A stretch of 64,000 bases of DNA from Nocardia otitidiscaviarum NBRC 14405 (GTDB taxonomy: Bacteria > Actinomycetota > Actinomycetes > Mycobacteriales > Mycobacteriaceae), in the NCBI RefSeq assembly GCF_000308635.1, contig NZ_BAGD01000044.1:53493-117492 (forward strand). Direction: 5' to 3'. The notes below the pieces were generated by a model. That model saw only the letters and a list, made by a program, of their open reading frames with translations. It ran no database searches and was not told the DNA's origin. Every line of letters starts with the position of its first letter. Within the stretch, counting starts at the first letter, position 1. This document shows positions 8,192 to 16,194 of this stretch, in pieces. A program made the position numbers and the translations under genes.

Positions 8192-9241
8192 TTAGGACAG
8201 CGATGAGCGGGGGTCGGAACGCTTCGCGCGCAGGACGATCGCGCTGACCTCTCGTTCCATCGCAGGCGAGAAGTTGCCGTCCGATGGCACTCGGTCTCGC
8301 TGGGCGAGGGCCGCGGCGACATCGCTGTCGAGGAGGTATCCATTGATGGCGATCGCGGCGGCGGAACCGGCGCCCGCGGCGGTGATCACCTGCGCTCGCG
8401 GGTCGGCCACGTTTCCGGCCGCCCAGATGCCCGGCACACTGGTGCGGCCGGTGCCGTCCACTGTGACGAAACCGTGGGGTCCGACATCGCATCCGATTCC
8501 GGTCAGCAGGGAGTCGTTGGGTACGAATCTGGGGCCCACGAAGAGCACTGCTCGGGGGACGAGTCGCCCGTCGCCGAGCTCGACCGCGCGGAGCCGATCA
8601 TCGCTGGCGACGATGCCGCGCACGGGCCCCTCGACGATCTCGACACCGCGAGCTCGGATGCGAGCTCGTTCACCGCCCGTCAGCTCGATGCCATTGAGGA
8701 AGAAGACCACATCGCTCGACCACTGCGGGAGCAGCAGGGCCTGGTGGATGGACAGCTCTCGGACCTCGCCCCCCAGGACGCCGATCGGTTCGTCGCGGAC
8801 CTCGTAGCCGTGGCAGAAGGGGCAGTGCAGGACATCGATGCCCCACCGCTGCCACAGCCCGGGGATGTCCGGCAGCTCGTCCCGGAGTCCGGTGCTGACC
8901 AGGATCGCCCGGGTCTCGAGTTCTCGGCCATCGGTCAACCGCAGAACGAAGCCCGGATCGACTCCACGCCAAGAGATTTCGGTGACATGTTCGTCGACGA
9001 GATCGACGCCGTACTCGCGCGCTTCCTGTCGTCCGGTGGCGACCAGGGCGGCGGGCTGCATTCCGTCGCGCGACAGGAACCCGTGCATGAGTGCGGCGGG
9101 CCCGTTCCGAGGGGCGTGGCTGTCGACCACCGCGACGGTGCGGCGGGCACGTCCGAGCACCTGCGCGGCGGTCAGGCCGGCGGCGCCACCGCCGATGACG
9201 ACGACATCGAGAAGACTGTCGGTGGTGCTGTCTCGCTTCAT
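8192..9241 (-). CDS. FAD-dependent pyridine nucleotide-disulphide oxidoreductase, thioredoxin-reductase-like, 349 aa
   Basis: Class II thioredoxin-reductase fold. An FAD-binding GGGAAGLTAAQVLGRARR motif lies near residue 17. The redox pair is CPFC in LHCPFCHGYEVRDEP near residue 140, as in TrxB-like proteins. A second nucleotide-binding region (IGVLGGEV) lacks the canonical GxGxxA, and a C-terminal GIWAAGNVADPRAQVITAAGAG binds the flavin ribityl. Its partner may be a thioredoxin-like protein not in this window. The ATG at 9241 starts MKRDSTTDSLLDVVVIGGG; the TTG at 9298 is less likely. It lies upstream of the cupin-amidase gene on the same strand (about 100 bp apart) and divergent from the GyrA-like gene. 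Confidence 0.88.
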   Translation of the reverse strand: MKRDSTTDSLLDVVVIGGGAAGLTAAQVLGRARRTVAVVDSHAPRNGPAALMHGFLSRDGMQPAALVATGRQEAREYGVDLVDEHVTEISWRGVDPGFVLRLTDGRELETRAILVSTGLRDELPDIPGLWQRWGIDVLHCPFCHGYEVRDEPIGVLGGEVRELSIHQALLLPQWSSDVVFFLNGIELTGGERARIRARGVEIVEGPVRGIVASDDRLRAVELGDGRLVPRAVLFVGPRFVPNDSLLTGIGCDVGPHGFVTVDGTGRTSVPGIWAAGNVADPRAQVITAAGAGSAAAIAINGYLLDSDVAAALAQRDRVPSDGNFSPAMEREVSAIVLRAKRSDPRSSLS

Positions 9242-9344
9242 GACTCGAGCGTGCCCGCGGTAGACAGCGGGCAGCAAAGAAGCTTGCTGTTTCCGCAACG
9301 GATTTCGTACTCAGGCAGTAATCCTCCGCCGGTCCTCCCGGCGG

Positions 9345-9617
9345 GTGCAGGACGAAGAGCGGTTTCTCGAGGAGCATCGAATATCGGTTCTCACTGCTCT
9401 GATGGACGCTGTCGACCACGGTGCCGAGGTGATGCAACTCGCGCAATCCTCGACGAATGAAGACGACTTCGCCGCCAAGCTGTCCCAGCGTTTCGGCTTC
9501 ACTGCGGTTCAGAGTCGCGCCGTCGCCGACATGCCGATCAGTCGCTACTGCCCGCTGTGGCGCAATCGACTCGAGCGCGAGGTACAGCAGCTCAGAGAGG
9601 ACCTCGAGAGCAGTTAG
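9345..9617 (+). CDS. Stand-alone GyrA/ParC coiled-coil-like small protein, 90 aa
   Basis: The protein resembles only the long coiled-coil/C-gate segment of type IIA topoisomerase A subunits: HRISVLTALMDAVDHGAEVM corresponds to the gyrase helix RxxILEGLxxALDxxDEVI, FGFTAVQSRAVADMPISRY to the FGLsxxQaxAILDMxLrrL stretch, and RNRLEREVQQLREDLES to the following ExxKIExEyxeL helix. No winged-helix or catalytic tyrosine region is present, so it cannot cleave DNA; it may be a protein-interaction module. The start is GTG at 9345; no upstream ATG or GTG exists in frame and the ribosome-binding site is weak. It is divergent from the thioredoxin-reductase-like gene. Confidence 0.65.
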   Translation: MQDEERFLEEHRISVLTALMDAVDHGAEVMQLAQSSTNEDDFAAKLSQRFGFTAVQSRAVADMPISRYCPLWRNRLEREVQQLREDLESS

Positions 9618-9732
9618 GTGGCGGCGTCGTCGACCGCGCCCTAACGAATCTTCGCTGAGGGGCGACATGGGCTGCCGGTAGTTGAGCACGGTCCGATTCG
9701 CCCCGGTGACAACAACCCCGGTGACAACTACG

Positions 9733-9766
9733 CAGCCCCTGACCGGCACTGCCAGGTCAGGGGCTG
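9733..9766. terminator. Strong hairpin downstream of tRNA-Lys
   Basis: A 12-bp perfect stem (CAGCCCCTGACC / GGTCAGGGGCTG) with a 10-nt loop lies just past the 3' end of the minus-strand tRNA-Lys. There is no long U-tract, as is usual in actinomycetes. It probably terminates the tRNA transcript. Confidence 0.7.
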
Positions 9767-9773
9767 ATTTCTG

Positions 9774-9846
<73 letters not shown>

Positions 9847-10175
9847 GTGCCGTGTGCTCGCCGGTGTTTCGGGAGCTCTGCGGTGCGGAAGAAACCTTAA
9901 CAGGCTGTGGCTCTGAAAGTGAAATCGTGGGGTCTAGCTGGGGTTTTTGTTGCGGTGGACGGATGTGATCATCCGTGTTAACGGAATGGGGTCGGGAACG
10001 GATGAAGGGGGCGAGCCCTGTGGAGGGTGGTTGTGGTCGTGTGCCGGTGTCCGTGGGGCCTGGCAGAATGATCGTGTCTCGACCGCTCCCCGCAGGCGTG
10101 GTGGGTCGAGCAGGCGTAGTCGGGGTAGGCAGCGGACCCCGCGCACGCACCGAGACGTGAAGTGGGGTTGTGAAT
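9847..10175. other. Intergenic region upstream of L,D-transpeptidase gene
   Basis: About 330 bp without a convincing gene. It should hold the tRNA-Lys promoter (minus strand) and the L,D-transpeptidase promoter (plus strand). The one clear structure is the inverted repeat ACGGATG-TGAT-CATCCGT at 9959-9976. Short open frames here lack ribosome-binding sites and coding character. Confidence 0.5.
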
Positions 10176-11390
10176 ATGAGGAATGGTCAGGGCCGACGCC
10201 GATCGCGGAAGCTGCTGGGCGCAGTGGCCGTGCTGTCGGCGCTAGTGCTGGCGCTGGGGGCATGTTCATCCGGGTCGGGGACGGATTCGTCCGCGGTCGC
10301 CATCGACTCGAATCCGATCAGCGAGCTGATCAAGCCGAAGCTCGTCGCGCCGGTCAAGGACGGGCAGATCGGGGTGTCGCCGGGTGATCCGCTGGTGCTG
10401 AAGGTCGAGGACGGCAAGATCAACAAGGTGAGCCTGCTCAATCCGGAGGGGCGGGAGGTCAGCGGTGAGCTGGCCGCCGACGGGCAGTCGTGGGCGCTGA
10501 CCGAGCCGTTGGGCTTCGGGCGGACCTACCAGCTGACCGTGGACGCCATCGGGCTCGGCGGCGCGAACACCACCAGCATGAGCTTCACCACGATCTCGCC
10601 GAACAATCGCACCCACCCGTACCTGATTCCGGGTGAGAACGAGGTGGTCGGTATCGGACAGCCGATCGCGATCCAGTTCGACGAGAACATCCCGGACCGC
10701 AAGGCCGCGCAGAACGCGATCAAAATCACCACCACACCCGCGGTGGAGGGCGCCTTCTACTGGGTGAACAACCGCGAGGTGCGCTGGCGGCCCGAACATT
10801 TCTGGGCTCCGGGCACCAAGGTCGACATCGAGGTCGACGTGTACGGCAAGGATCTGGGCAACGGACTGGTCGGTGACGCGGACATCACGTCCACCTTCAC
10901 CATCGGCGATGCCGTGATCTTCACCGCCGACGACAACACCAAGCAGGTGACGGTGGAGAAGAACGGCGAGGTGATCCGCACCATGCCGACCTCCATGGGT
11001 AAGAACAGCACACCCACCGACAACGGCATCTACATCGTGGCCGACCGGCACGAGAAGATCATCATGGACTCCTCGACCTACGGTGTGGCGGTCGACTCGC
11101 CCGATGGCTACAAGACGCCGGTGGACTACGCGACGCGCATCTCCTACTCCGGCATCTTCTTCCACTCGGCTCCGTGGTCGGTGGGTGCGCAGGGTTCGTA
11201 CAACACCAGCCACGGCTGCCTGAACTTGAGCCCCGCCAACGCGCGCTGGGTGTACGAGAACGCCAAGCGCGGCGACATCACCATCATCAAGAACACCGTC
11301 GGCGGCACCCTCTCCGGCGTCGACGGCCTGGGTGACTGGAATATCCCGTGGGAAACCTGGAAGGCCGGAAACGCGGACGACAACCGCTGA
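10176..11390 (+). CDS. L,D-transpeptidase lipoprotein (LdtMt2 type), 404 aa
   Basis: Exported enzyme that makes 3-3 cross-links between meso-diaminopimelate residues of peptidoglycan. Visible features: basic N-terminus, hydrophobic leader and lipobox LALGAC near residues 24-29, so it is lipid-anchored; two Ig-like beta domains (about 45-140 and 140-250) as in mycobacterial LdtMt2; then a YkuD catalytic domain with HSAPWSVGAQGSYNTSHGCLN, where the SHGC cysteine is the nucleophile and the nearby histidine completes the site. The fold ends with a C-terminal tail containing DWNIPWETW, typical of the family. ATG at 10176 is favoured by an AGTGGGG site 8 bp upstream; GTG at 10170 is possible. It targets the wall and confers carbapenem-relevant cross-linking in relatives. 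A strong terminator follows. Confidence 0.95.
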   Translation: MRNGQGRRRSRKLLGAVAVLSALVLALGACSSGSGTDSSAVAIDSNPISELIKPKLVAPVKDGQIGVSPGDPLVLKVEDGKINKVSLLNPEGREVSGELAADGQSWALTEPLGFGRTYQLTVDAIGLGGANTTSMSFTTISPNNRTHPYLIPGENEVVGIGQPIAIQFDENIPDRKAAQNAIKITTTPAVEGAFYWVNNREVRWRPEHFWAPGTKVDIEVDVYGKDLGNGLVGDADITSTFTIGDAVIFTADDNTKQVTVEKNGEVIRTMPTSMGKNSTPTDNGIYIVADRHEKIIMDSSTYGVAVDSPDGYKTPVDYATRISYSGIFFHSAPWSVGAQGSYNTSHGCLNLSPANARWVYENAKRGDITIIKNTVGGTLSGVDGLGDWNIPWETWKAGNADDNR

Positions 11391-11401
11391 TTCCAGCGAA
11401 A

Positions 11402-11433
11402 GGGGCTCCAGCTCGACGGCTGGAGCCCCTTTT
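11402..11433 (+). terminator. Rho-independent terminator of L,D-transpeptidase gene
   Basis: An 11-bp perfect stem GGGGCTCCAGC / GCTGGAGCCCC with a 6-nt loop and TTTT tail begins 12 bp after the stop codon. An A-rich flank gives it potential in both directions, so it may also serve the convergent secreted-protein gene. Confidence 0.9.
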
Positions 11434-11460
11434 CGTGCGCTCTGTCAGAAAGCGCCGCGC

Positions 11461-11838
11461 CTAGATGATGGCGGCGGCGGTGGCGATGGTCTGCGGCGGC
11501 TTGTTGTCCTTGATGAGATCGCAGCCCAGTCCGGCCTTGCCCGCCAGCGCGAAGGCGCTGCCGGTGACCGCGCACATGGTGTCGAACGGTCCGAACAGCA
11601 GCTTGTCGAGATTCGGCAGGCCGAACGATCCGGTGCCGGTGGAGCCGCTGGTGACCAGCCCGCCGGTGGAACCGCTGCTCTGCACCGAGCCGGAGCCGGT
11701 GACCTCGGATTCCATCGGATCGTCGGCCACGTCGGTGGCCGGGACGAACGGTTCCAGGGGAACGGCGGAGGCGGTGGCTGGAGCGGCGGTGAGGATGGCG
11801 GCGGTCGCCAGGAATGTGGTTACGGCGCAACGATTCAC
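11461..11838 (-). CDS. Secreted hypothetical protein, 125 aa
   Basis: Not recognised. GTG at 11838 opens a Sec-type signal peptide (NRCAVTTFLATAAILTAAPATASA, cleavage likely after ASA near residue 25). The mature part has a Ser/Gly/Thr-rich low-complexity stretch (residues about 45-70) and then a hydrophobic helix with two cysteines (TMCAVTGSAFALAGKAGLGCDLI). Small secreted proteins of this kind are frequent in Nocardia cell envelopes, but no function can be assigned. It is convergent with the L,D-transpeptidase gene. Confidence 0.65.
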   Translation of the reverse strand: MNRCAVTTFLATAAILTAAPATASAVPLEPFVPATDVADDPMESEVTGSGSVQSSGSTGGLVTSGSTGTGSFGLPNLDKLLFGPFDTMCAVTGSAFALAGKAGLGCDLIKDNKPPQTIATAAAII

Positions 11839-11989
11839 AAGTGCGGTCTTTCTGATCGAGCTGGTTCGGGGGCCCCGACCTCCCCCGTGTTCGGATGAAG
11901 TCTACGAAGATCGAGTGGGCCGCGCCACAAATTCGAAGCGATGTTGTTTCAACCACAATTTCTTCATCGGAATGCCGGCGAGCTGCGCG

Positions 11990-12913
11990 CTAGTCCGCCG
12001 CGCGGCGCTGTTCGAAGCGCTCGGCGCAGCGGATCAGCACATCGGCCGGATCGGCGGGCGGCGACTGCTTGCGCCAGACGGCCCGGAACTTGCGGGTGAG
12101 CACCGCGTCGGTGAGCGGAATCTCGACCAGTGCCCCGCTGCGCAGGTCGGCGTCGGCGATGAGGCGGCTCAGCACCGCCGGTGCCATACCGGTGCGGGCG
12201 GTGGCGAGGATGGCCGCCGCGGAGCCGAGTTCGGCGGCGGGCGGCGCCGGTTCGGTCTGCGCGCCCAAGATCTCCCAGAGCGTGTCCCGGGTGCCGGAAC
12301 CCGGTTCCCGCCACAGCAGTGCGGTCCCCGCGAGTTCCCGTGCCGTCACCGGCACCCGCTCCCGCGCCCACGGATGCGCGATGCCGACCACGACGACCAG
12401 ATCGTCGGCCCCCAGCACCCGGCTGCCGAGTTCGGCCGGGGGGTGGGGGCCCTCGACGAAGCCGAGATCGGCCTGTCCCGCACGCACCCACGCCTCCACC
12501 TGTCGCGAATTGCCCACCTCGAGGGCCACCGCGACCTCCGGCCGCGCCTCCCGCAGCGCCGTGAGCCAGTGCGACATCCGGTGGTCGGCAATGGTTTTCG
12601 ACGCCGCGATCCGCAACCTCGGCCGGTCGGCCGCGCGCAGGGCGGCGACGCCCGCGGCGAAGGTGTGCGCCGCCGCGAGTATCGGGCGCGCGTAGTCCAC
12701 CACCGCCCGCCCCGGTTCGGTGAGCGCGGAGCCGGTGGGGCCGCGATCGAGCAGCCGCAGCCGGAGCCGTCGCTCCAGCGCCGAGATCCGCATGCTCGCC
12801 GCGGGTTGGGTGATGCCGTGCCGCCGTGCCGCCGCGCCCAGACTGCCCAGTTCCCCGACCGAGGCGAGCAGATCCAGCACCTCGAGGTCGGGCATTCCCG
12901 GCGGCAGACTCAT
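11990..12913 (-). CDS. LysR-family transcriptional regulator, 307 aa
   Basis: The N-terminal winged helix-turn-helix is clear: LASVGELGSLGAAARRHGITQPAASMRISALERRLRLRLLDR at about residues 15-57. The C-terminal two-lobed effector domain (about 90-300) has the usual RIAASKTIADHRMSHWL and GQADLGFVEG segments. Length is normal. It is divergent from the 7Fe ferredoxin gene with 93 bp between, the standard LysR arrangement, and may control that gene; the inducer is unknown. Confidence 0.9.
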   Translation of the reverse strand: MSLPPGMPDLEVLDLLASVGELGSLGAAARRHGITQPAASMRISALERRLRLRLLDRGPTGSALTEPGRAVVDYARPILAAAHTFAAGVAALRAADRPRLRIAASKTIADHRMSHWLTALREARPEVAVALEVGNSRQVEAWVRAGQADLGFVEGPHPPAELGSRVLGADDLVVVVGIAHPWARERVPVTARELAGTALLWREPGSGTRDTLWEILGAQTEPAPPAAELGSAAAILATARTGMAPAVLSRLIADADLRSGALVEIPLTDAVLTRKFRAVWRKQSPPADPADVLIRCAERFEQRRAAD

Positions 12914-13006
12914 AAGCGTCGATTATGGGGTGCATCCGATTCGGTGGCTACCGGAAAGCGTGCGCCGGCCGGAGGCTCGAGGGGCGACACTTCCCGAGGA
13001 GACACC

Positions 13007-13345
13007 ATGACCTATGTCATCGGCGCGGACTGCGTCGACGTCCTGGACCGCGCCTGCGTCGAAGAATGCCCCGTCAACTGCATCTACGTCGGCGACCGCA
13101 TGGCCTACATCCAGCCCGACGAATGCGTGGACTGCTCGGCCTGCGAACCCGCCTGCCCGGTGGAGGCCATCTACTACGAGGACGATGTGCCGGCGGGCCA
13201 GGTGGAGTTCGTCACCGAGAACGCCCGCTTCTTCAGCGAGACCCTGCCGGGCCGCGACGAACCGCTCGGCATTCCCGGCGGACCCCTGAAATTCGGCGAG
13301 GCGGTGGGCGTGGACACGCCCTTCGTCGCGCGATTCCAGCGCTGA
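13007..13345 (+). CDS. fdxA: Seven-iron ferredoxin (FdxA type), 112 aa
   Basis: Soluble electron carrier with one [3Fe-4S] and one [4Fe-4S] cluster. The cysteines fit: C9, C17 and C50 for the 3Fe cluster, C21, C40, C43 and C46 for the 4Fe cluster, with CP pairs after C21 and C50. An additional C25 is not a standard ligand. The 50-residue C-terminal extension (ETLPGRDEPLGIPGG) is characteristic of the mycobacterial FdxA/FdxC group. ATG at 13007 has a GAGGAGA site. It could pass electrons for P450s or accept them from the indolepyruvate-type oxidoreductase 3 kb away. Confidence 0.92.
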   Translation: MTYVIGADCVDVLDRACVEECPVNCIYVGDRMAYIQPDECVDCSACEPACPVEAIYYEDDVPAGQVEFVTENARFFSETLPGRDEPLGIPGGPLKFGEAVGVDTPFVARFQR

Positions 13346-13354
13346 GACGGCGAG

Positions 13355-13389
13355 AAACCCCGGCCCCCCTCATGATCGGGCCGGGGTTT
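13355..13389. terminator. Bidirectional terminator between ferredoxin and permease genes
   Basis: A 12-bp stem (AAACCCCGGCCC / GGGCCGGGGTTT) with an 11-nt loop sits 9 bp after the ferredoxin stop. The A-run on one side and T-run on the other make it effective for both convergent genes. Confidence 0.88.
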
Positions 13390-13406
13390 CCGCGTTCGGC
13401 GGGTGG

Positions 13407-14897
13407 CTACCGCACCGGAGTGACGACGGGGTCGTCGAGATCGCGCTTACGTCCCAGCACCGAGTGGTGGCGGCTGTAGGCGAAGTAGATGATGATGCCC
13501 AGCGCCATCCAGACCACGAAGCGCAGCCAGGTCTCGATGGAGAGGTTGACCATCAGCCACAGGCAGGCCAGCGCGGCCACGATGGGCAGGACCGGGACGA
13601 ACGGGACGCGGAAGCCGCGCGGCAGGTCCGGTCGGGTGCGGCGCAGGATGGGCACGCCGATGGAAACCATGACGAAGGCGACCAGCGTGCCGATGTTCAC
13701 CATTTCCTCGAGGGTGCCGAAGTCCACGAAACCCGCGAGCAGCGCGCAGACCACGCCGACGATGACGGTCAGCCGCACGGGCGTGCCCTTCGAGCCGGTG
13801 TGGGCCAGACTGCGGGGGAGCAGCCCGTCGCGCGCCATGGCGAACAGCACCCGGGTCTGGCCCAGATACATGACCATGACCACGGTGGACAGGCCCGCCA
13901 GTGCGCCGATGGCGATGATGTTCTTCACCCACGTCGCGCCGTGGATGGCGAAAGCCGTTGCCAGGGTGGCATTCTCGCCCTGGAGCTGGGTGTAGGACAC
14001 CATGCCGGTGAGCACCAGCGAGACGGCCACGTACAGCACGGTCACAATGGCCAGCGAACCGAACAGGCCGCGCGGCATATCGCGCTGCGGGTTGCGGGTC
14101 TCCTCGGCGGTGGTGGCGACCACGTCGAAGCCGACGAAGGCGAAGAACACCAGGCTGGCCGCCGACAGCAGTCCGAACCAGCCGAAGCTGGTGCCGCCGG
14201 AACCGGTCAGGAAGGCGAACAGCGACTGCCGCAGCCCCTCGGCCTTCTCCGACTCCTGCGCGGGCGGAATGTAGGGCGACAGGTTCGACGCCTTGAAATA
14301 GGTCGCACCGACCACCAGCACCAGCGCGATCACGCCGAGTTTGATGGCCACCGCGATGGCCGAGACCCGCGAGGACAGTTTGGTGCCGGTGGCCAGCAGC
14401 ACGCCGACGGCGGCGATGATCGCGACCGCGCCCCAGTCGAAGTGGATCGATCCGATGGTGAGGATCGGCGCGTCGGTGCCGAGCACCGCGCCCAGATACT
14501 GCGACCACCCCTTGGCCACCACCGAGACCGCGAGCGCGAACTCCAGGATCAGATCCCAGCCGATGATCCAGGCGATGATCTCACCGAAGGTGGCGTAGGC
14601 GTAGGTGTACGCACTGCCCGCCACCGGCACCGTCGAGGCGAATTCGGCGTAGCACAGCGCCGTGAGCCCGCAGGCGATGGCCGCGAATACGAAGGCCAGC
14701 GACACCGACGGACCAGCGACGTGTCCCGCGGTGCGGGCGGTGAGGGTGAAGATGCCCGCGCCGATCACCACGGCCACACCGAAGATGGTGAGGTCACGGG
14801 CCGTCAGATCCTTGCGCAGCTTGGCATCCGGATCATCGGTATCCCGAATCGACTGTTCGACGGATTTGGTGCGGAGTAATCCGCTCGCGATCGCCAC
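13407..14897 (-). CDS. APC-family amino acid permease (cationic amino acid transporter type), 496 aa
   Basis: Integral membrane transporter with about 12 to 14 hydrophobic helices and a hydrophilic N-terminus. The first helix carries the APC substrate-binding motif GVAVVIGAGIFTLTA near residue 40; AFVGFDVVATTAEETRNPQRDMPRG in the middle is the signature of the CAT/YfnA branch. It imports amino acids by proton symport. It lies 34 bp downstream of the amino acid dehydrogenase on the same strand, so co-transcription is likely and branched-chain or related amino acids are plausible substrates. Confidence 0.92.
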   Translation of the reverse strand: MAIASGLLRTKSVEQSIRDTDDPDAKLRKDLTARDLTIFGVAVVIGAGIFTLTARTAGHVAGPSVSLAFVFAAIACGLTALCYAEFASTVPVAGSAYTYAYATFGEIIAWIIGWDLILEFALAVSVVAKGWSQYLGAVLGTDAPILTIGSIHFDWGAVAIIAAVGVLLATGTKLSSRVSAIAVAIKLGVIALVLVVGATYFKASNLSPYIPPAQESEKAEGLRQSLFAFLTGSGGTSFGWFGLLSAASLVFFAFVGFDVVATTAEETRNPQRDMPRGLFGSLAIVTVLYVAVSLVLTGMVSYTQLQGENATLATAFAIHGATWVKNIIAIGALAGLSTVVMVMYLGQTRVLFAMARDGLLPRSLAHTGSKGTPVRLTVIVGVVCALLAGFVDFGTLEEMVNIGTLVAFVMVSIGVPILRRTRPDLPRGFRVPFVPVLPIVAALACLWLMVNLSIETWLRFVVWMALGIIIYFAYSRHHSVLGRKRDLDDPVVTPVR

Positions 14898-14931
14898 TGT
14901 TGTCTCCTCTCTGAAACTCCCTGCGGCGCTG

Positions 14932-16011
14932 TCAGATCGCGCGCGGGATGGCGTCGAGTCGCCGCTCGGCGAATCGGTTGGCGGCGGCGCCGGAACCGAT
15001 GCCCTCGGTTCGCGCCGCGGCGAGAATGTCGCGGCAGCGTTCGAAGATGCGGGTCACATCGGCTTCGACGGCGGCCGCGTCGGCCCGGCGCAGTTCACCC
15101 TCGACCTGGATGAGTCCGCCCGCGTTGGCCACGAAGTCGGGCACCCAGGTGATGCCGCGCTCGCCGAGCGCGTCCTCCACCGCGGGTGTCGCCAGCTGGT
15201 TGTTGGCCGCGCCGCAGACCAGCTTGGCCTCGATATCGGCCACGCTCGCGGCGGTGAGCGTGCCGCCCAGCGCGCAGGGCGCGTACACGTCCACGGGCGC
15301 GGTGGCCACCGAACTCAGCAGCCGCACCGCCGGGTGCGCCTGCGAAACCTGCTGCAGCGCGGCCTCGTTCACATCGGTGACGCAGACCTCCGCACCGTCC
15401 TCGAGCAGCAGTGCGATGAGTTCGCGGCCGACCTTGCCGACGCCTTCGACCCCCACCGTGCGGCCCGCGAGAGTGGGCTGGCCCCAGACGGATTCGGCAC
15501 CGGCGCGCATGGAGTGGAAGACGCCCAGGGCGGTCAGCCGGGCGCTGTCACCGGAACCGCCCGCGGCCTTGCTGCGGCCGGTCACGTGGCCGGTGTGCTT
15601 GCCGATGATGTCGAGATCGTCGGTGTTGGTGCCGACGTCACCGGCGGTGATGTAGCGGCCGCCGAGGGTTTCCACGAACCGCGCGTAGGCGGCCAGCAGC
15701 GCTTCGGTCTTGTGTACGGCCGGATCACCGATGATGACGGCCTTGCCGCCGCCCAGATTCACGCCCGCGGCGGCCGCCTTGTAGGTCATGCCCCAGGACA
15801 GCCGCAGCACGTCCTCGAGTGCGGCGGCCTCGCTGGCGTACGGGTAGAAGCGGGTGCCGCCGAGCGCGGGGCCGAGCGCGGTCGAGTGGATAGCGATGAT
15901 CGCCTTCAGTCCGGTCCGGTCGTCCTCGCAGAACACGACCTGTTCGTGGCTTCGGGCGCTCACTTCGTGCGAGCGGGCGAAAACCCCTGCGTCGGTGTGC
16001 ATCGCGGTCAC
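14932..16011 (-). CDS. vdh: Leu/Val/Phe-type amino acid dehydrogenase, 359 aa
   Basis: NAD+-dependent oxidative deaminase that converts branched-chain amino acids to 2-oxo acids plus ammonia. The glycine-rich catalytic region GMTYKAAAAGVNLGGGKAVI (residues about 74-93) contains both lysines used in catalysis and substrate binding; the nucleotide-binding fold has VEGVGKVGREL near residue 192 and VTDVNEAA beyond it. Length fits valine dehydrogenase of actinomycetes; leucine or phenylalanine preference cannot be excluded. It sits between the permease and the ferredoxin oxidoreductase, suggesting the deamination step of a catabolic route. Confidence 0.9.
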   Translation of the reverse strand: MTAMHTDAGVFARSHEVSARSHEQVVFCEDDRTGLKAIIAIHSTALGPALGGTRFYPYASEAAALEDVLRLSWGMTYKAAAAGVNLGGGKAVIIGDPAVHKTEALLAAYARFVETLGGRYITAGDVGTNTDDLDIIGKHTGHVTGRSKAAGGSGDSARLTALGVFHSMRAGAESVWGQPTLAGRTVGVEGVGKVGRELIALLLEDGAEVCVTDVNEAALQQVSQAHPAVRLLSSVATAPVDVYAPCALGGTLTAASVADIEAKLVCGAANNQLATPAVEDALGERGITWVPDFVANAGGLIQVEGELRRADAAAVEADVTRIFERCRDILAAARTEGIGSGAAANRFAERRLDAIPRAI

Positions 16012-16194
16012 AATGGTTCCTTTCTGGCTGCCGCCGGGGTGCGGCGGCGGTGGTTACCGCCGGGGTGTGGCGGTGTCGGGTGCCGCGGGTTCGCGGCGGG
16101 TGTCCGTGCGTCACGAATGGCATTCGGGCACAAGGGATGTGGCGTAGGCAGACACGGCGGTATGACGTGCGGGTGTGACGGTGGTGGAGTCGGT

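Noticed and set aside
11465..13006. Extension of the ferredoxin reading frame upstream through the LysR gene
   Set aside because: Overlaps LysR and has no homology; the ATG at 13007 with GAGGAGA is the evident start.
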